Part shown: in pieces, positions 1 to 7,272 of the stretch
Layout of the letters: each line of letters starts with the position of its first letter
How positions within the stretch are numbered: the first letter of the stretch is position 1
Assembly: GCA_964384335.1 (NCBI GenBank)
Contig: CAYLKN010000042.1
Location: forward strand, 1 to 13,717
Length of the DNA stretch: 13,717 bases
Source: JAUICS01 sp964384335
GTDB lineage: Bacteria; Pseudomonadota; Alphaproteobacteria; Micavibrionales; Micavibrionaceae
Reading direction: 5' to 3'
Made by a program: the position numbers and the translations under genes
Notes under the pieces: model-generated
The model's input: only the letters and a program-made list of their open reading frames with translations
Told to the model about the DNA's origin: nothing
Databases searched by the model: none

Positions 1-536
1 TCGTCAGGGAGTTCGTAATTTTCATGCATGCTGTGCCGCGTTCCGAAAAGATTGGTTCTTACCTGGTCGATATAGTCTCCGCGGGAACGGTCCGCTATAT
101 CATAGGGAAGTTTTTCAACACGCTCCCAGCCTTTCGCAAACATGCAGGTCTCAAAATCATGATAGGGCATAACCTCGGTCCTTAAAAATCCGTCCCTTTC
201 CGGGGACTCCGCATCAACCATACGTGCGCCGGGCGGCATGCCGTCATCCGGATACGCCGGGTCATGGAGCATTCCGGGTATGCCTTTCTGCAGGGCTGCA
301 AGTCTTTCAAGCTCACGGATTTCAACGACACAGCGGGATATATCCAGATTCAGTGTCTGCTGGGCTTTCGGACCGCGCAGATACAGCGCCGAAGAAGTCT
401 CCGCCCTCTGCCAGTACTGGCCGTGGTTGATGACATGCTGCTCGACGGAGCCGTAAGGCTCCGTTGCACAGGCCCCTAAAACGGAAGCAAGCAGCAAAAC
501 CAGAAGCGGCGATATTTTAAAAGAATTTATAATCAT
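1..536 (-). CDS. Putative outer-membrane lipoprotein, unknown function (3' end outside the window)
   Basis: An open frame without stop runs from an ATG at 536 (complement of 534-536) to the left edge, giving 178 codons; an in-frame TAA lies 9 bases upstream of the ATG. The N-terminus is a lipoprotein signal: a short lysine-containing n-region, the hydrophobic core LLVLLLASVL and a lipobox LGAC with the lipidated Cys at residue 23. The next residue is Ala, not Asp, which by the E. coli sorting rule suggests the outer membrane. The mature part begins ATEPYGSVEQHVINHG and is rich in charged residues, with two further Cys (around residues 69 and 131) that could form a disulfide. I do not recognise the family. 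No convincing Shine-Dalgarno sequence precedes the ATG. It is divergent from the gene at 733. The lipoprotein call is fairly safe; the role is unknown. Confidence 0.75.
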   Translation of the reverse strand, partial: MIINSFKISPLLVLLLASVLGACATEPYGSVEQHVINHGQYWQRAETSSALYLRGPKAQQTLNLDISRCVVEIRELERLAALQKGIPGMLHDPAYPDDGMPPGARMVDAESPERDGFLRTEVMPYHDFETCMFAKGWERVEKLPYDIADRSRGDYIDQVRTNLFGTRHSMHENYELPD

Positions 537-732
537 TGATAATTAAGATTATGACGGAAGAAATAATATTAAAATAATATCAACCCACCTGAATCAACGG
601 CAAGAGCTTTTATGAGTGCCTGACCCTCTTCTGGGGATAGTTTTGCTTTCCGGTAAATATATACATATCTGCTGGCTGATCTTATTTTTGACTTTGCCAA
701 ACTGTAAGAGCTTGCCCTATACTAAGAGTGTT
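537..732. promoter_or_regulatory. Divergent intergenic promoter region
   Basis: This roughly 196-base AT-rich stretch separates the divergent lipoprotein gene and the 733 gene. It holds a direct repeat of AAATAATAT at 561-569 and 572-580, offset by 11 bp (about one helical turn). Towards the lipoprotein gene, the minus strand reads TTGCCG (603-598), an 18-base spacer, then TATTAT (579-574), a plausible sigma70 promoter giving a leader of about 30 nt. Towards the other gene there is TTGCCA (694-699), 18 bases, then TATACT (718-723). These are read by eye and not tested. Confidence 0.35.
694..723 (+). promoter_or_regulatory. Candidate sigma70-type promoter for the 733 gene
   Basis: A -35-like TTGCCA at 694-699 and a -10-like TATACT at 718-723 are separated by 18 bases. 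Transcription would start at about 729-731, immediately before the ATG at 733, giving a leaderless or nearly leaderless mRNA. If real, it also rules out the longer reading of the gene from a GTG at 616. Confidence 0.4.
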
Positions 733-1107
733 ATGGCAGAGACCCCGGAAAGACAATTCTACAGAGATGATGCGGAAAATGCCTTCCGATTTGAAATGCC
801 ACCTGTGATCAAGGACAGGAAAGGTAATCCTCTGCAGCTTGAACTGGCAATCAAGGTTACATCCCAGATTTTTGTCTATCATTATGAAGAGTGGGAAAAA
901 GACCCCGATTATTTTGAATACAATCTTAAAACGGGACGTATGACAATCGTGCTGCAGGGCGGGGAGCGAAGGGATATAGGGGATCCGATAGATCTGACAT
1001 ACGCCAAATATATCCAGAATGCCTATCAGGTCTATGTCGTGCACCGCGAAAAGGGAACAGAAACCATGATCGGCGGAGCACCCTACCCGATTATCCTGCA
1101 AAGCTGA
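733..1107 (+). CDS. Conserved-looking hypothetical protein, 124 aa
   Basis: The frame is open from a GTG at 616, but the first ATG, at 733 (MAETPERQFY), is the likelier start: the extra 39 residues do not form a clean signal peptide or lipobox, and a promoter-like TTGCCA-N18-TATACT ends just before it. The 124-residue product has no Cys, no membrane segment and no signal peptide, so it is probably cytoplasmic. It is rich in Asp, Glu, Tyr and Arg. The composition and the alternating hydrophobic pattern in the second half (RMTIVLQGG, AYQVYVVHRE) suggest a small beta-rich fold, which is inference only. I recognise no family. It is convergent with holA, 30 bases away. Coding is supported by the well-formed protein-like composition; function is unknown. 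Confidence 0.65.
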   Translation: MAETPERQFYRDDAENAFRFEMPPVIKDRKGNPLQLELAIKVTSQIFVYHYEEWEKDPDYFEYNLKTGRMTIVLQGGERRDIGDPIDLTYAKYIQNAYQVYVVHREKGTETMIGGAPYPIILQS

Positions 1108-1108
1108 G

Positions 1109-1130
1109 CGGTATTATTACCGTTTGATAA
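1109..1130 (+). terminator. Weak hairpin in the convergent gap, possible terminator
   Basis: Two bases after the stop of the 733 gene, CGGTA (1109-1113) and TACCG (1118-1122) can pair around a TTAT loop, followed by TTTGATAATTT. The stem is only 5 bp and the T tract is broken, so this is at best a weak terminator for the plus strand. Confidence 0.25.
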
Positions 1131-1137
1131 TTTATGC

Positions 1138-2193
1138 TTATCCAGTCACCGAAACTATAAACTGGCCGACCAGAGTTTCGGGTACGGCTCCCGTCCTTTT
1201 GCAGCGCGCTTCAAGCTCTGTCAGTTTCATAAGAGTATTTTGAAGCCTGTGCAGGGACCAGCGTCCAATCTGTGCGCGGAATTCATTTTCCTGCTTGAAA
1301 AAAACCGGCGGATTCAGGGTTTTCATGGCCGAATCAAGCGGCATGCCGGACTCTGTGCGAGACTTGACGACATGTAAACGCCGAAAATGGTTTTGCAGAA
1401 CACGCAGGATTATCACAAATCCGATATCTTCCTGAAGGAGCCGCGCATAAGCCTTGTGCGCCTTGGCCCCATCTCCCCCGGCTGCGGCCATAACAAAGCT
1501 GTCCAGCTCCATAACCCCGCCATTCCCGCAGCACGCCATGGCGTCCTCCAGCGTTATCGTCCCGCAGTTTTCGGCGATCGGATCACCTTCCGGCCCGGTG
1601 TAATCGGGATGCGGGCCCATATATGTAATGAGTTTATCGAGTTCGCGCCGGATGCGTTGCCGATCACCGGCAAGAGCCTCGGACAGAAAAGCGGCCGCAT
1701 CCCTTTCAATCCGGAACCCGGCGTGAGTCAGTGTCTGATTTATAATATTGGTCACCGCGCGCTCATCATCAACGTAACAGGGTACGGCTGCCGCAATGGC
1801 TTTATCACTTTCAACAAGTTTTCTGAGACTTGATCTGGGGCTCAGTTCCCCCGCCTCAACTACGATCAAAGCATCCTTATTCGGCTTATTAAGATAGGGT
1901 TTAAGCAGCACGGTAAATTTGTCGGAAGCCCCCCTGACGCGGACAAGTCTCCGTCCGCCCATCATGGACATGGCATAGGCCTCGTCAAAAAATCGTGCCG
2001 AATCGCTTTCAAGGTCGGAAGCCGTTAAAACGGAAACCTGAAAGGCATCGTTCAGATCCGCGGCAACTGTTCTGCACAGTATTTCAGAGCGTTCCCGCAC
2101 AAGTCCCTCATCCGGTCCGTATACAAGTGTGCACAAAATCTCTTGTCCGGGGTTTTTGACAAAAGCGTCTGTATTTTTATAGGGTATTTTCAT
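1138..2193 (-). CDS. holA: DNA polymerase III subunit delta
   Basis: This 351-aa protein (the E. coli homologue has 343) matches the clamp-loader delta subunit, which opens the beta sliding clamp within the DnaX complex. The family's N-terminal AAA+-like domain is present, with LVYGPDEGLVRER near residues 23-35; this pattern is typical of alphaproteobacterial HolA, and, as expected for delta, a functional Walker A motif is missing. The middle follows with SPRSSLRKLVES and the conserved ALAGDRQRIRRELDKL stretch, and the C-terminal collar domain includes RVLQNHFRRLH. The ATG at 2193 is preceded by CTGGA as ribosome-binding site. A promoter-like TTGATA-N17-TATAGA on the minus strand lies within the start of the divergent RnfD-like gene. 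In many alphaproteobacteria holA follows lptE in a leuS-lptE-holA order; here the base upstream is a divergent membrane-protein gene, so holA stands alone. Confidence 0.93.
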   Translation of the reverse strand: MKIPYKNTDAFVKNPGQEILCTLVYGPDEGLVRERSEILCRTVAADLNDAFQVSVLTASDLESDSARFFDEAYAMSMMGGRRLVRVRGASDKFTVLLKPYLNKPNKDALIVVEAGELSPRSSLRKLVESDKAIAAAVPCYVDDERAVTNIINQTLTHAGFRIERDAAAFLSEALAGDRQRIRRELDKLITYMGPHPDYTGPEGDPIAENCGTITLEDAMACCGNGGVMELDSFVMAAAGGDGAKAHKAYARLLQEDIGFVIILRVLQNHFRRLHVVKSRTESGMPLDSAMKTLNPPVFFKQENEFRAQIGRWSLHRLQNTLMKLTELEARCKRTGAVPETLVGQFIVSVTG

Positions 2194-2221
2194 TTTTCCA
2201 GAGTAGCGTAAAACTTTAAAA

Positions 2222-3028
2222 ATGAAAGTTTTCTATACAGGCGATCCCAGGCATTATCAAATTCTGGCTCTTGGTTTTTTTCTGGCTTTACAGATGGTGT
2301 GGAATGATTTCGGCCCGGATTTCACGGTTGTTTTTCTAACCCTTGCAAGCGTCTGTATCGTTCAGGCCGTATTTGTATATTTATTTCAGGGACAATCATA
2401 CGATCTTCGTTCTCCGCTTATTACCGGGTTATCATTATCAATTCTTTTGAAATCCTCGGCACTGTGGCTTTATCCTCTGGCGGCCCTGCTTGCCATATGC
2501 TCAAAATACTGCCTGCGGCAAAATCAGTATCATTTCTTCAACCCTGCAAATTTTGGTATTGTGCTTTGTCTGCTCCTGTTTCCAAATGCCATATGGATTT
2601 CACCAGGACAGTGGGGTGATGCGCTCTGGCTGGTGGCGGCTATCACCGGCCTGGCCGCGCTTGTTCTCAGCAATGCAAGACAGCTTGACATGGCGGCTTT
2701 TTTTCTTGGAAGCTATGCTGCCATGACCTTTGCCCGTGCTGTATGGCTTGGAGATCCGCTGGAAATTCCTCTTAATCAGTTAACAGGAGGCGCAATTCTG
2801 ATTTTCAGCTTTTTTATGATAACCGACCCGAAAACAACACCCCGGGATTACCCCGCCCGGGCTTTGTTCGGAATTGCCGTTGCAGCTCTGGGCTTTCTGT
2901 TGCAATATGAGTTTCAAGTCAGGGAAGGAATATTTTATGCTCTGTTCGGTCTGTGCGCCGTACGATATTTGCTGGCCCGGACCCCAAAATTCGATAAACA
3001 TGGTTTAATTTTGAAAAGGACCGGATAA
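2222..3028 (+). CDS. RnfD/NqrB-like integral membrane protein (NQR2/RnfD family), short form
   Basis: The 268-aa protein is almost entirely hydrophobic, with about eight to ten predicted membrane helices by eye. It carries two hallmarks of the NqrB/RnfD family: FFNPANFGI (about 105-113, equivalent to the NPFNPAMIG region of RnfD) and the later FFMITDPKTTP (197-207, equivalent to FFILTDPVT in E. coli RnfD). RnfD proteins are membrane subunits of Na+- or H+-translocating ferredoxin:NAD oxidoreductases and bind covalent FMN. Here the segment between NPAN and the following helix is short, and the DGxSxAT-type loop that carries the flavinylated Thr in RnfD is absent; length is also well below the roughly 350 residues of true RnfD. 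No other rnf or nqr gene is adjacent. It overlaps the downstream DUF2330 gene by one base, implying coupled translation. The first possible in-frame start after a TAG at 2204 is used; it has no Shine-Dalgarno sequence. Confidence 0.8.
   Translation: MKVFYTGDPRHYQILALGFFLALQMVWNDFGPDFTVVFLTLASVCIVQAVFVYLFQGQSYDLRSPLITGLSLSILLKSSALWLYPLAALLAICSKYCLRQNQYHFFNPANFGIVLCLLLFPNAIWISPGQWGDALWLVAAITGLAALVLSNARQLDMAAFFLGSYAAMTFARAVWLGDPLEIPLNQLTGGAILIFSFFMITDPKTTPRDYPARALFGIAVAALGFLLQYEFQVREGIFYALFGLCAVRYLLARTPKFDKHGLILKRTG
2232..2260 (-). promoter_or_regulatory. Candidate promoter for holA, inside the RnfD-like gene
   Basis: On the minus strand, TTGATA (2260-2255) is followed by exactly 17 bases and TATAGA (2237-2232). 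Transcription would start at about 2225, giving a leader of about 31 nt that contains the CTGGA ribosome-binding site. The match is five of six and four of six to the sigma70 consensus. It lies in the first codons of the divergent gene, as the 28-base gap requires. Confidence 0.45.
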
Positions 3029-4428
3029 TGAAACGTATATTTTTGTTTCCATTTCTTTTATGTCTGTTGTGTTTTCATTCAAATGCACACGCTTTCTGCG
3101 GGTTTTACGTGGCCAAGGCCAGTGCCGATCTGTTTAACAATGCATCAAAGGTTATCATGGCCCGGGCGGAAGGCCGGACAGTGATTACCATGGCCAATGA
3201 TTTTCAGGGCGAGGTTAAGGATTTCGCAATTGTTGTTCCCGTTCCCGATGTTATCTCGGAGGGACAGGTCAATGTCGCCGACCCGAAGCTGATTGATCAT
3301 CTTGATGCCTACACCGCCCCCCGTCTGGTTGAATATTTTGATTCAAACCCGTGTATGAAAATGCGTACCATGATGGAAACCGCCATGCCGATGGCTTCGA
3401 TGCAGGGAATGGGAGCATCCAGAGATGAGAGGGCCGCCGCTCTTGGTGTCACGATTGAGGAGGAATACACCGTTGGGGAATACGATATCGTTGTTTTGTC
3501 AGCAGAACAAAGCGATGGCCTCCTTACATTTCTCAATAGCGAAGGTTACAAACTCCCGGAAGGTGCGGAAGATATTCTTGGCAGCTATATCAAGCAGGAT
3601 ATGAAATTCTTTCTGGCCAAAGTAAATATTGAAGAATTCGAAAGCCGGGGCTACGCATATCTGCGTCCTTTGCAGGTTGCATTTGAAAGCGATAAATTCA
3701 TGCTGCCCATCCGGCTTGGAACACTTAATGCCAGGGGCCCTCAGGATCTTATACTGATGACGCTGACCCGCGAGGGACGTGTTGAGCCGACGAATTACCG
3801 TACGGTGAAAATTCCGACGGATATTGACTTGCCTTTATATGTTGAAAATGAATTTGACGCATTTTACCAGGCTATGTTTTCCACCGCCGTCAAAAAAGAA
3901 GACATGAAAGCCGTATTTCTTGAGTATGCCTGGGACATGAGCTGGTGCGATCCGTGTGCCGCCGATCCACTTTCACGGCAAGAGCTTCGCGCACTCGGAG
4001 CATGGTGGGTTGAAGCACAGCAGGACGGCCCGGTCCGTCCCATGCAGGGCGGCGCAATGCCCACAGTCATGCCTTCACGCGGAGGCCCGGTTAATGCCTA
4101 TGTTACACGTATGCACGTACGATACACTGCGGAAACCTTTCCGGAAGATTTGATCCTGCAGGAAACCGGAGATACGGAGAATTTTCAGGGCCGTTATATC
4201 CTCAGGCACCCGTGGAAAGGGGAGGCACAGTGTGAGGCGGCGGGGAAATATTTCCGCAAACTGCCGCAAAGATTTGATAAAGAGGCTGAAAACCTGGCCC
4301 GCCTGACGGGGTGGGATATAAAGGAAATCCGCGGAAAAATGGAGAAGACCGGCCAGAGTTTTGACGGAAAGGTCCCGGTCGATGACAGGCCATGGTGGGA
4401 AAAAATCTGGAATCGGGAAGAAAATTAA
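3028..4428 (+). CDS. DUF2330 family secreted protein
   Basis: The 466-aa product begins with a classic Sec signal peptide (MKRIF, a Leu/Phe-rich core, cleavage after NAHA at about residue 22). The mature protein starts FCGFYVAKA and continues with KVIMAR, VITMANDFQG and FAIVVPVP, which I recognise as the start of the DUF2330 family. A WCDPC motif at residues 306-310 resembles a thioredoxin-type active site. The C-terminus is charged with no membrane anchor, so a soluble periplasmic protein is expected. DUF2330 has no established biochemical function. The start ATG overlaps the TAA of the RnfD-like gene (TAATG), which strongly supports a shared operon and probably a joint role at the membrane. 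A redox or electron-transfer partnership is inference from the neighbour and the CxxC motif. Confidence 0.85.
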   Translation: MKRIFLFPFLLCLLCFHSNAHAFCGFYVAKASADLFNNASKVIMARAEGRTVITMANDFQGEVKDFAIVVPVPDVISEGQVNVADPKLIDHLDAYTAPRLVEYFDSNPCMKMRTMMETAMPMASMQGMGASRDERAAALGVTIEEEYTVGEYDIVVLSAEQSDGLLTFLNSEGYKLPEGAEDILGSYIKQDMKFFLAKVNIEEFESRGYAYLRPLQVAFESDKFMLPIRLGTLNARGPQDLILMTLTREGRVEPTNYRTVKIPTDIDLPLYVENEFDAFYQAMFSTAVKKEDMKAVFLEYAWDMSWCDPCAADPLSRQELRALGAWWVEAQQDGPVRPMQGGAMPTVMPSRGGPVNAYVTRMHVRYTAETFPEDLILQETGDTENFQGRYILRHPWKGEAQCEAAGKYFRKLPQRFDKEAENLARLTGWDIKEIRGKMEKTGQSFDGKVPVDDRPWWEKIWNREEN

Positions 4429-4533
4429 GCTTTTCCTGTTTACGGATTAGCCCAATCTGGAGTAAATCGTATCTTTCAATACGATTATGTTTATACAAAA
4501 CACAAAAACCTGATGAAGTACCGGGAGTAAAAA
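4429..4533 (+). promoter_or_regulatory. ppdK leader region with an 8-bp inverted repeat
   Basis: Between the DUF2330 gene and ppdK lies an inverted repeat, AATCGTAT (4465-4472) and ATACGATT (4479-4486), around the loop CTTTCA. No T tract follows, so an operator or a leader hairpin is as likely as a terminator. A clear ribosome-binding site, GGAG at 4524-4527, sits 6 bases before the ppdK ATG. TATACA at 4492-4497 is -10-like, but I see no good -35. Confidence 0.35.
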
Positions 4534-7200
4534 ATGAATAAATGGGTTTACAGATTCGGCAAGGAAAAAACTGAAGGAAACGCAGAAATGCGGAATCTTC
4601 TTGGCGGCAAGGGGTGCAATCTGGCCGAGATGTCCGCCCTTGGGTTACCCGTCCCGCCGGGATTTACAATAACGACTGAAGTCTGTGACCATTACTATAA
4701 AAACGGTCAAACCTATCCTAAGGAGCTTGAAACGCAGGTGGACGAAGCCCTTAACTCTGTCCAGGCCCTTATGGGAAGGCAGTTTGGAAATTCCGAAAAC
4801 CCCCTTCTGGTCTCCGTAAGGTCCGGCGCAAGGGTTTCCATGCCAGGAATGATGGACACGGTTTTAAATCTTGGTCTGAACGACGATACGGTTGAAGGTC
4901 TGGCCCGGGAATCGGGAGACGACCGTTTTGCCTGGGACAGTTACCGGCGATTTATGCAAATGTATGGTAATGTCGTGCTCGGCATCGATCATCATGATTT
5001 CGAAGAAATCATCGAACAGTATAAAAGGGATGAGGATATCGAAGACGATACCGCGATTTCAGCTGATGCATGGCGTGAAATCGTCAAGGAATACAAATCT
5101 GTCGTGCATTCTTCAGCCGGCTCGCCGTTTCCGATGGATCCCAGAGATCAGCTCTGGGGGGCAATCGGGGCTGTTTTCGGCTCCTGGATGACACCCCGCG
5201 CCGTTACATACAGGCGGATCCACCACATTCCTGAAAGCTGGGGCACGGCGGTAAACATACAAAGCATGGTGTTTGGAAATATGGGCGAAGATTGTCTGAC
5301 AGGCGTGGCTTTTACCCGGAACCCGAGTACAGGCGCAAATGATTTTTACGGCGAGTATCTTGTAAACGCACAGGGTGAGGATGTCGTTGCAGGCATAAGA
5401 ACCCCCGTGCCTATCTCCGAAATGAAGTCTCATATGCAGGATATATTCAGCCAGCTGATGGATGTGCGGAGAAAGCTCGAAATACATTTCAAGGATATGC
5501 AGGATATAGAATTTACCGTCGAAAAAGGCCAGCTTTATATGCTTCAGACGCGCACGGGCAAGAGGTCCGCCGCCGCCGCTCTAAAAATCGCAACGGATAT
5601 GGTTAATGATCAACTTATAACCCGGGAAGACGCCCTGCTCAGGATAGAGGCATCGGCTCTTGACCAGCTGCTTCATCCCGCACTTGATCCGGACGCGCCG
5701 CGCAACGTAATCGGCAAAGGTCTTCCGGCCTCTCCCGGCGCAGCGAGCGGAACAATAGTTCTCTCTGCGGACGAGGCGGAAAAACAGGCAAAAGACGGTA
5801 AGGATGTCATTCTTGTGCGGGTTGAAACCTCACCCGAGGACATCCACGGCATGCATGCCGCCAAAGGAATTCTCACAACGCGAGGCGGGATGACAAGTCA
5901 TGCCGCCGTTGTCGCCCGCGGTATGGGACGCCCGTGCGTATCGGGCGCAGGAGAAATTCGCATCGACATGCAGACAGGCACAGTATTCAGTGGTGAGTTT
6001 ACTCTGAAGGCCGGAGATTATATCACGATCGACGGAACGACAGGTGAGGTGATGGAGGGACGCATCCCCACGCTCCAGCCCGAACTCTCCGGCGAATTTG
6101 CAACGGTTATGCATTGGGCGGACCAGGCCCGCAGAATGGACGTCCGGACAAATGCGGAAACCGGCCCGGATTGCAAAACGGCGAAAGATTTCGGCGCACA
6201 GGGTATTGGTCTGTGCCGTACGGAGCATATGTTCTTTGAACCGGACAGAATACAGGCGGTAAGAGAGATGATCTTCGCCGAAACGTACGAGGACAGGAAA
6301 AAAGCCCTTCAAAAACTTTTGCCCGAACAAAAGAAAGATTTCCTTGAAATCTTCCGGGTTATGGAGGGCCTGCCTGTAACCATTCGTCTTCTTGATCCGC
6401 CACTCCATGAATTTATACCGCATGAGGAAAATGATATCGCACAGTTTTCTGCAATTGCCGGGATTGATAAGGATACAGTCCGCAAGCGTCTTAAGATGCT
6501 TGAAGAGGCCAATCCGATGCTGGGGCACAGAGGCTGCCGCCTTGGCCTGACCTATCCTGAAATATACAAAATGCAGGTTCAGGCCATACTGGAGGCCGCA
6601 CTCGAAGTCAGTCAGGAAGGTAAGAAGCCCGCGCTGCCAGAGGTTATGGTTCCGCTTGTTATGATAGAAAGCGAGCTTGTGTCACTAAGGCAGGAAATCG
6701 AAAAAACAGCTGCGGATGTCTTTGATAAATACGGCCGTTCAATAGGGTATAGCGTGGGCACAATGATTGAGTTACCGCGGGCGGCCCTGACGGCCGATGA
6801 AATTGCACGCCAGGCCGAGTTTTTCAGTTTTGGCACGAACGATCTGACCCAGACGACCCTTGGTGTCAGCCGCGATGATTCCGGGATGTTCCTGCCGTAT
6901 TACGTTGAAAAAGGATTGTTGTCCCGGGACCCCTTTGAAACACTTGATAAAAAAGGTGTTGGCCTCCTTATTGAAATCGCCGCGGAAAAAGGCCGGAAAG
7001 CCAATCCGGAGATCAAACTCGGCATTTGCGGGGAACACGGAGGGGATCCGGCATCCATTGATTTTTGTGAGAAGATTGGACTGGATTACATATCCTGCTC
7101 ACCTTACCGGGTGCCGATTGCAAGACTTGCGGCGGCACAGGCCGCAATCCGGGAAAGAAGAAATTCACTTCAACCGATTGCAAAAGCCGCCAATTCCTAG
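4534..7200 (+). CDS. ppdK: Pyruvate, phosphate dikinase
   Basis: The 888-aa protein has the full length and domain order of PPDK, which interconverts pyruvate, ATP and phosphate with PEP, AMP and pyrophosphate. The N-terminal ATP-grasp part contains GGKGCNLAEM (about 24-33) and SVRSGARVSMPGMMDT. The swivelling phosphohistidine domain has GGMTSHAAVVARG with the catalytic His at 456; Thr454 is the residue equivalent to the one phosphorylated by PPDK regulatory proteins in plants. The C-terminal TIM barrel has GLCRTEHMFF, SFGTNDLTQTT and the catalytic Cys832 in GICGEHGGDP. These numbers are one higher than in Clostridium symbiosum PPDK, so the protein is essentially colinear. A GGAG ribosome-binding site fixes the start. 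Gluconeogenic or anaplerotic PEP formation is the usual role in alphaproteobacteria. The stop codon's last base begins a long palindrome. Confidence 0.97.
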   Translation: MNKWVYRFGKEKTEGNAEMRNLLGGKGCNLAEMSALGLPVPPGFTITTEVCDHYYKNGQTYPKELETQVDEALNSVQALMGRQFGNSENPLLVSVRSGARVSMPGMMDTVLNLGLNDDTVEGLARESGDDRFAWDSYRRFMQMYGNVVLGIDHHDFEEIIEQYKRDEDIEDDTAISADAWREIVKEYKSVVHSSAGSPFPMDPRDQLWGAIGAVFGSWMTPRAVTYRRIHHIPESWGTAVNIQSMVFGNMGEDCLTGVAFTRNPSTGANDFYGEYLVNAQGEDVVAGIRTPVPISEMKSHMQDIFSQLMDVRRKLEIHFKDMQDIEFTVEKGQLYMLQTRTGKRSAAAALKIATDMVNDQLITREDALLRIEASALDQLLHPALDPDAPRNVIGKGLPASPGAASGTIVLSADEAEKQAKDGKDVILVRVETSPEDIHGMHAAKGILTTRGGMTSHAAVVARGMGRPCVSGAGEIRIDMQTGTVFSGEFTLKAGDYITIDGTTGEVMEGRIPTLQPELSGEFATVMHWADQARRMDVRTNAETGPDCKTAKDFGAQGIGLCRTEHMFFEPDRIQAVREMIFAETYEDRKKALQKLLPEQKKDFLEIFRVMEGLPVTIRLLDPPLHEFIPHEENDIAQFSAIAGIDKDTVRKRLKMLEEANPMLGHRGCRLGLTYPEIYKMQVQAILEAALEVSQEGKKPALPEVMVPLVMIESELVSLRQEIEKTAADVFDKYGRSIGYSVGTMIELPRAALTADEIARQAEFFSFGTNDLTQTTLGVSRDDSGMFLPYYVEKGLLSRDPFETLDKKGVGLLIEIAAEKGRKANPEIKLGICGEHGGDPASIDFCEKIGLDYISCSPYRVPIARLAAAQAAIRERRNSLQPIAKAANS

Positions 7201-7256
7201 AGCAAATCGCGATCAAAAAGAATCGCTTTGCGATTTTTGATCGCCTGAATTTGCTC
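7200..7256. repeat. 57-bp composite palindrome, REP-like or bidirectional terminator
   Basis: Outer arms GAGCAAAT (7200-7207) and ATTTGCTC (7249-7256) enclose inner arms GCGATCAAAAA (7209-7219) and TTTTTGATCGC (7234-7244). A 4-bp tip, TCGC/GCGA (7223-7226 and 7230-7233), closes on a TTT loop. One arm has a GAA bulge and there are small unpaired bases near the outer stem. It starts on the last base of the ppdK stop codon. The design, nested arms beginning TAGAGC at a stop codon, resembles dispersed palindromic repeats known in alphaproteobacteria, but copy number cannot be seen here. Confidence 0.8.
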
Positions 7257-7272
7257 GTCGATTCAATACGTC

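Noticed and set aside
616..732. N-terminal extension of the 733 gene from a GTG
   Set aside because: The extra 39 residues form no proper signal peptide or lipobox, the start is GTG, and a promoter-like element overlaps the stretch.
1387..1833. 148-aa open frame on the plus strand
   Set aside because: It lies antisense to holA, which has clear family motifs; the translation has no recognisable domain.
5830..6528. 232-aa open frame on the minus strand
   Set aside because: It lies antisense to ppdK across the catalytic His region; the product is Cys/His/Arg-rich and unlike a protein.
4475..7270. Shared 9-mer TTCAATACG before ppdK and in the ppdK-ygfZ gap
   Set aside because: A match this short between two AT-rich gaps is expected by chance.
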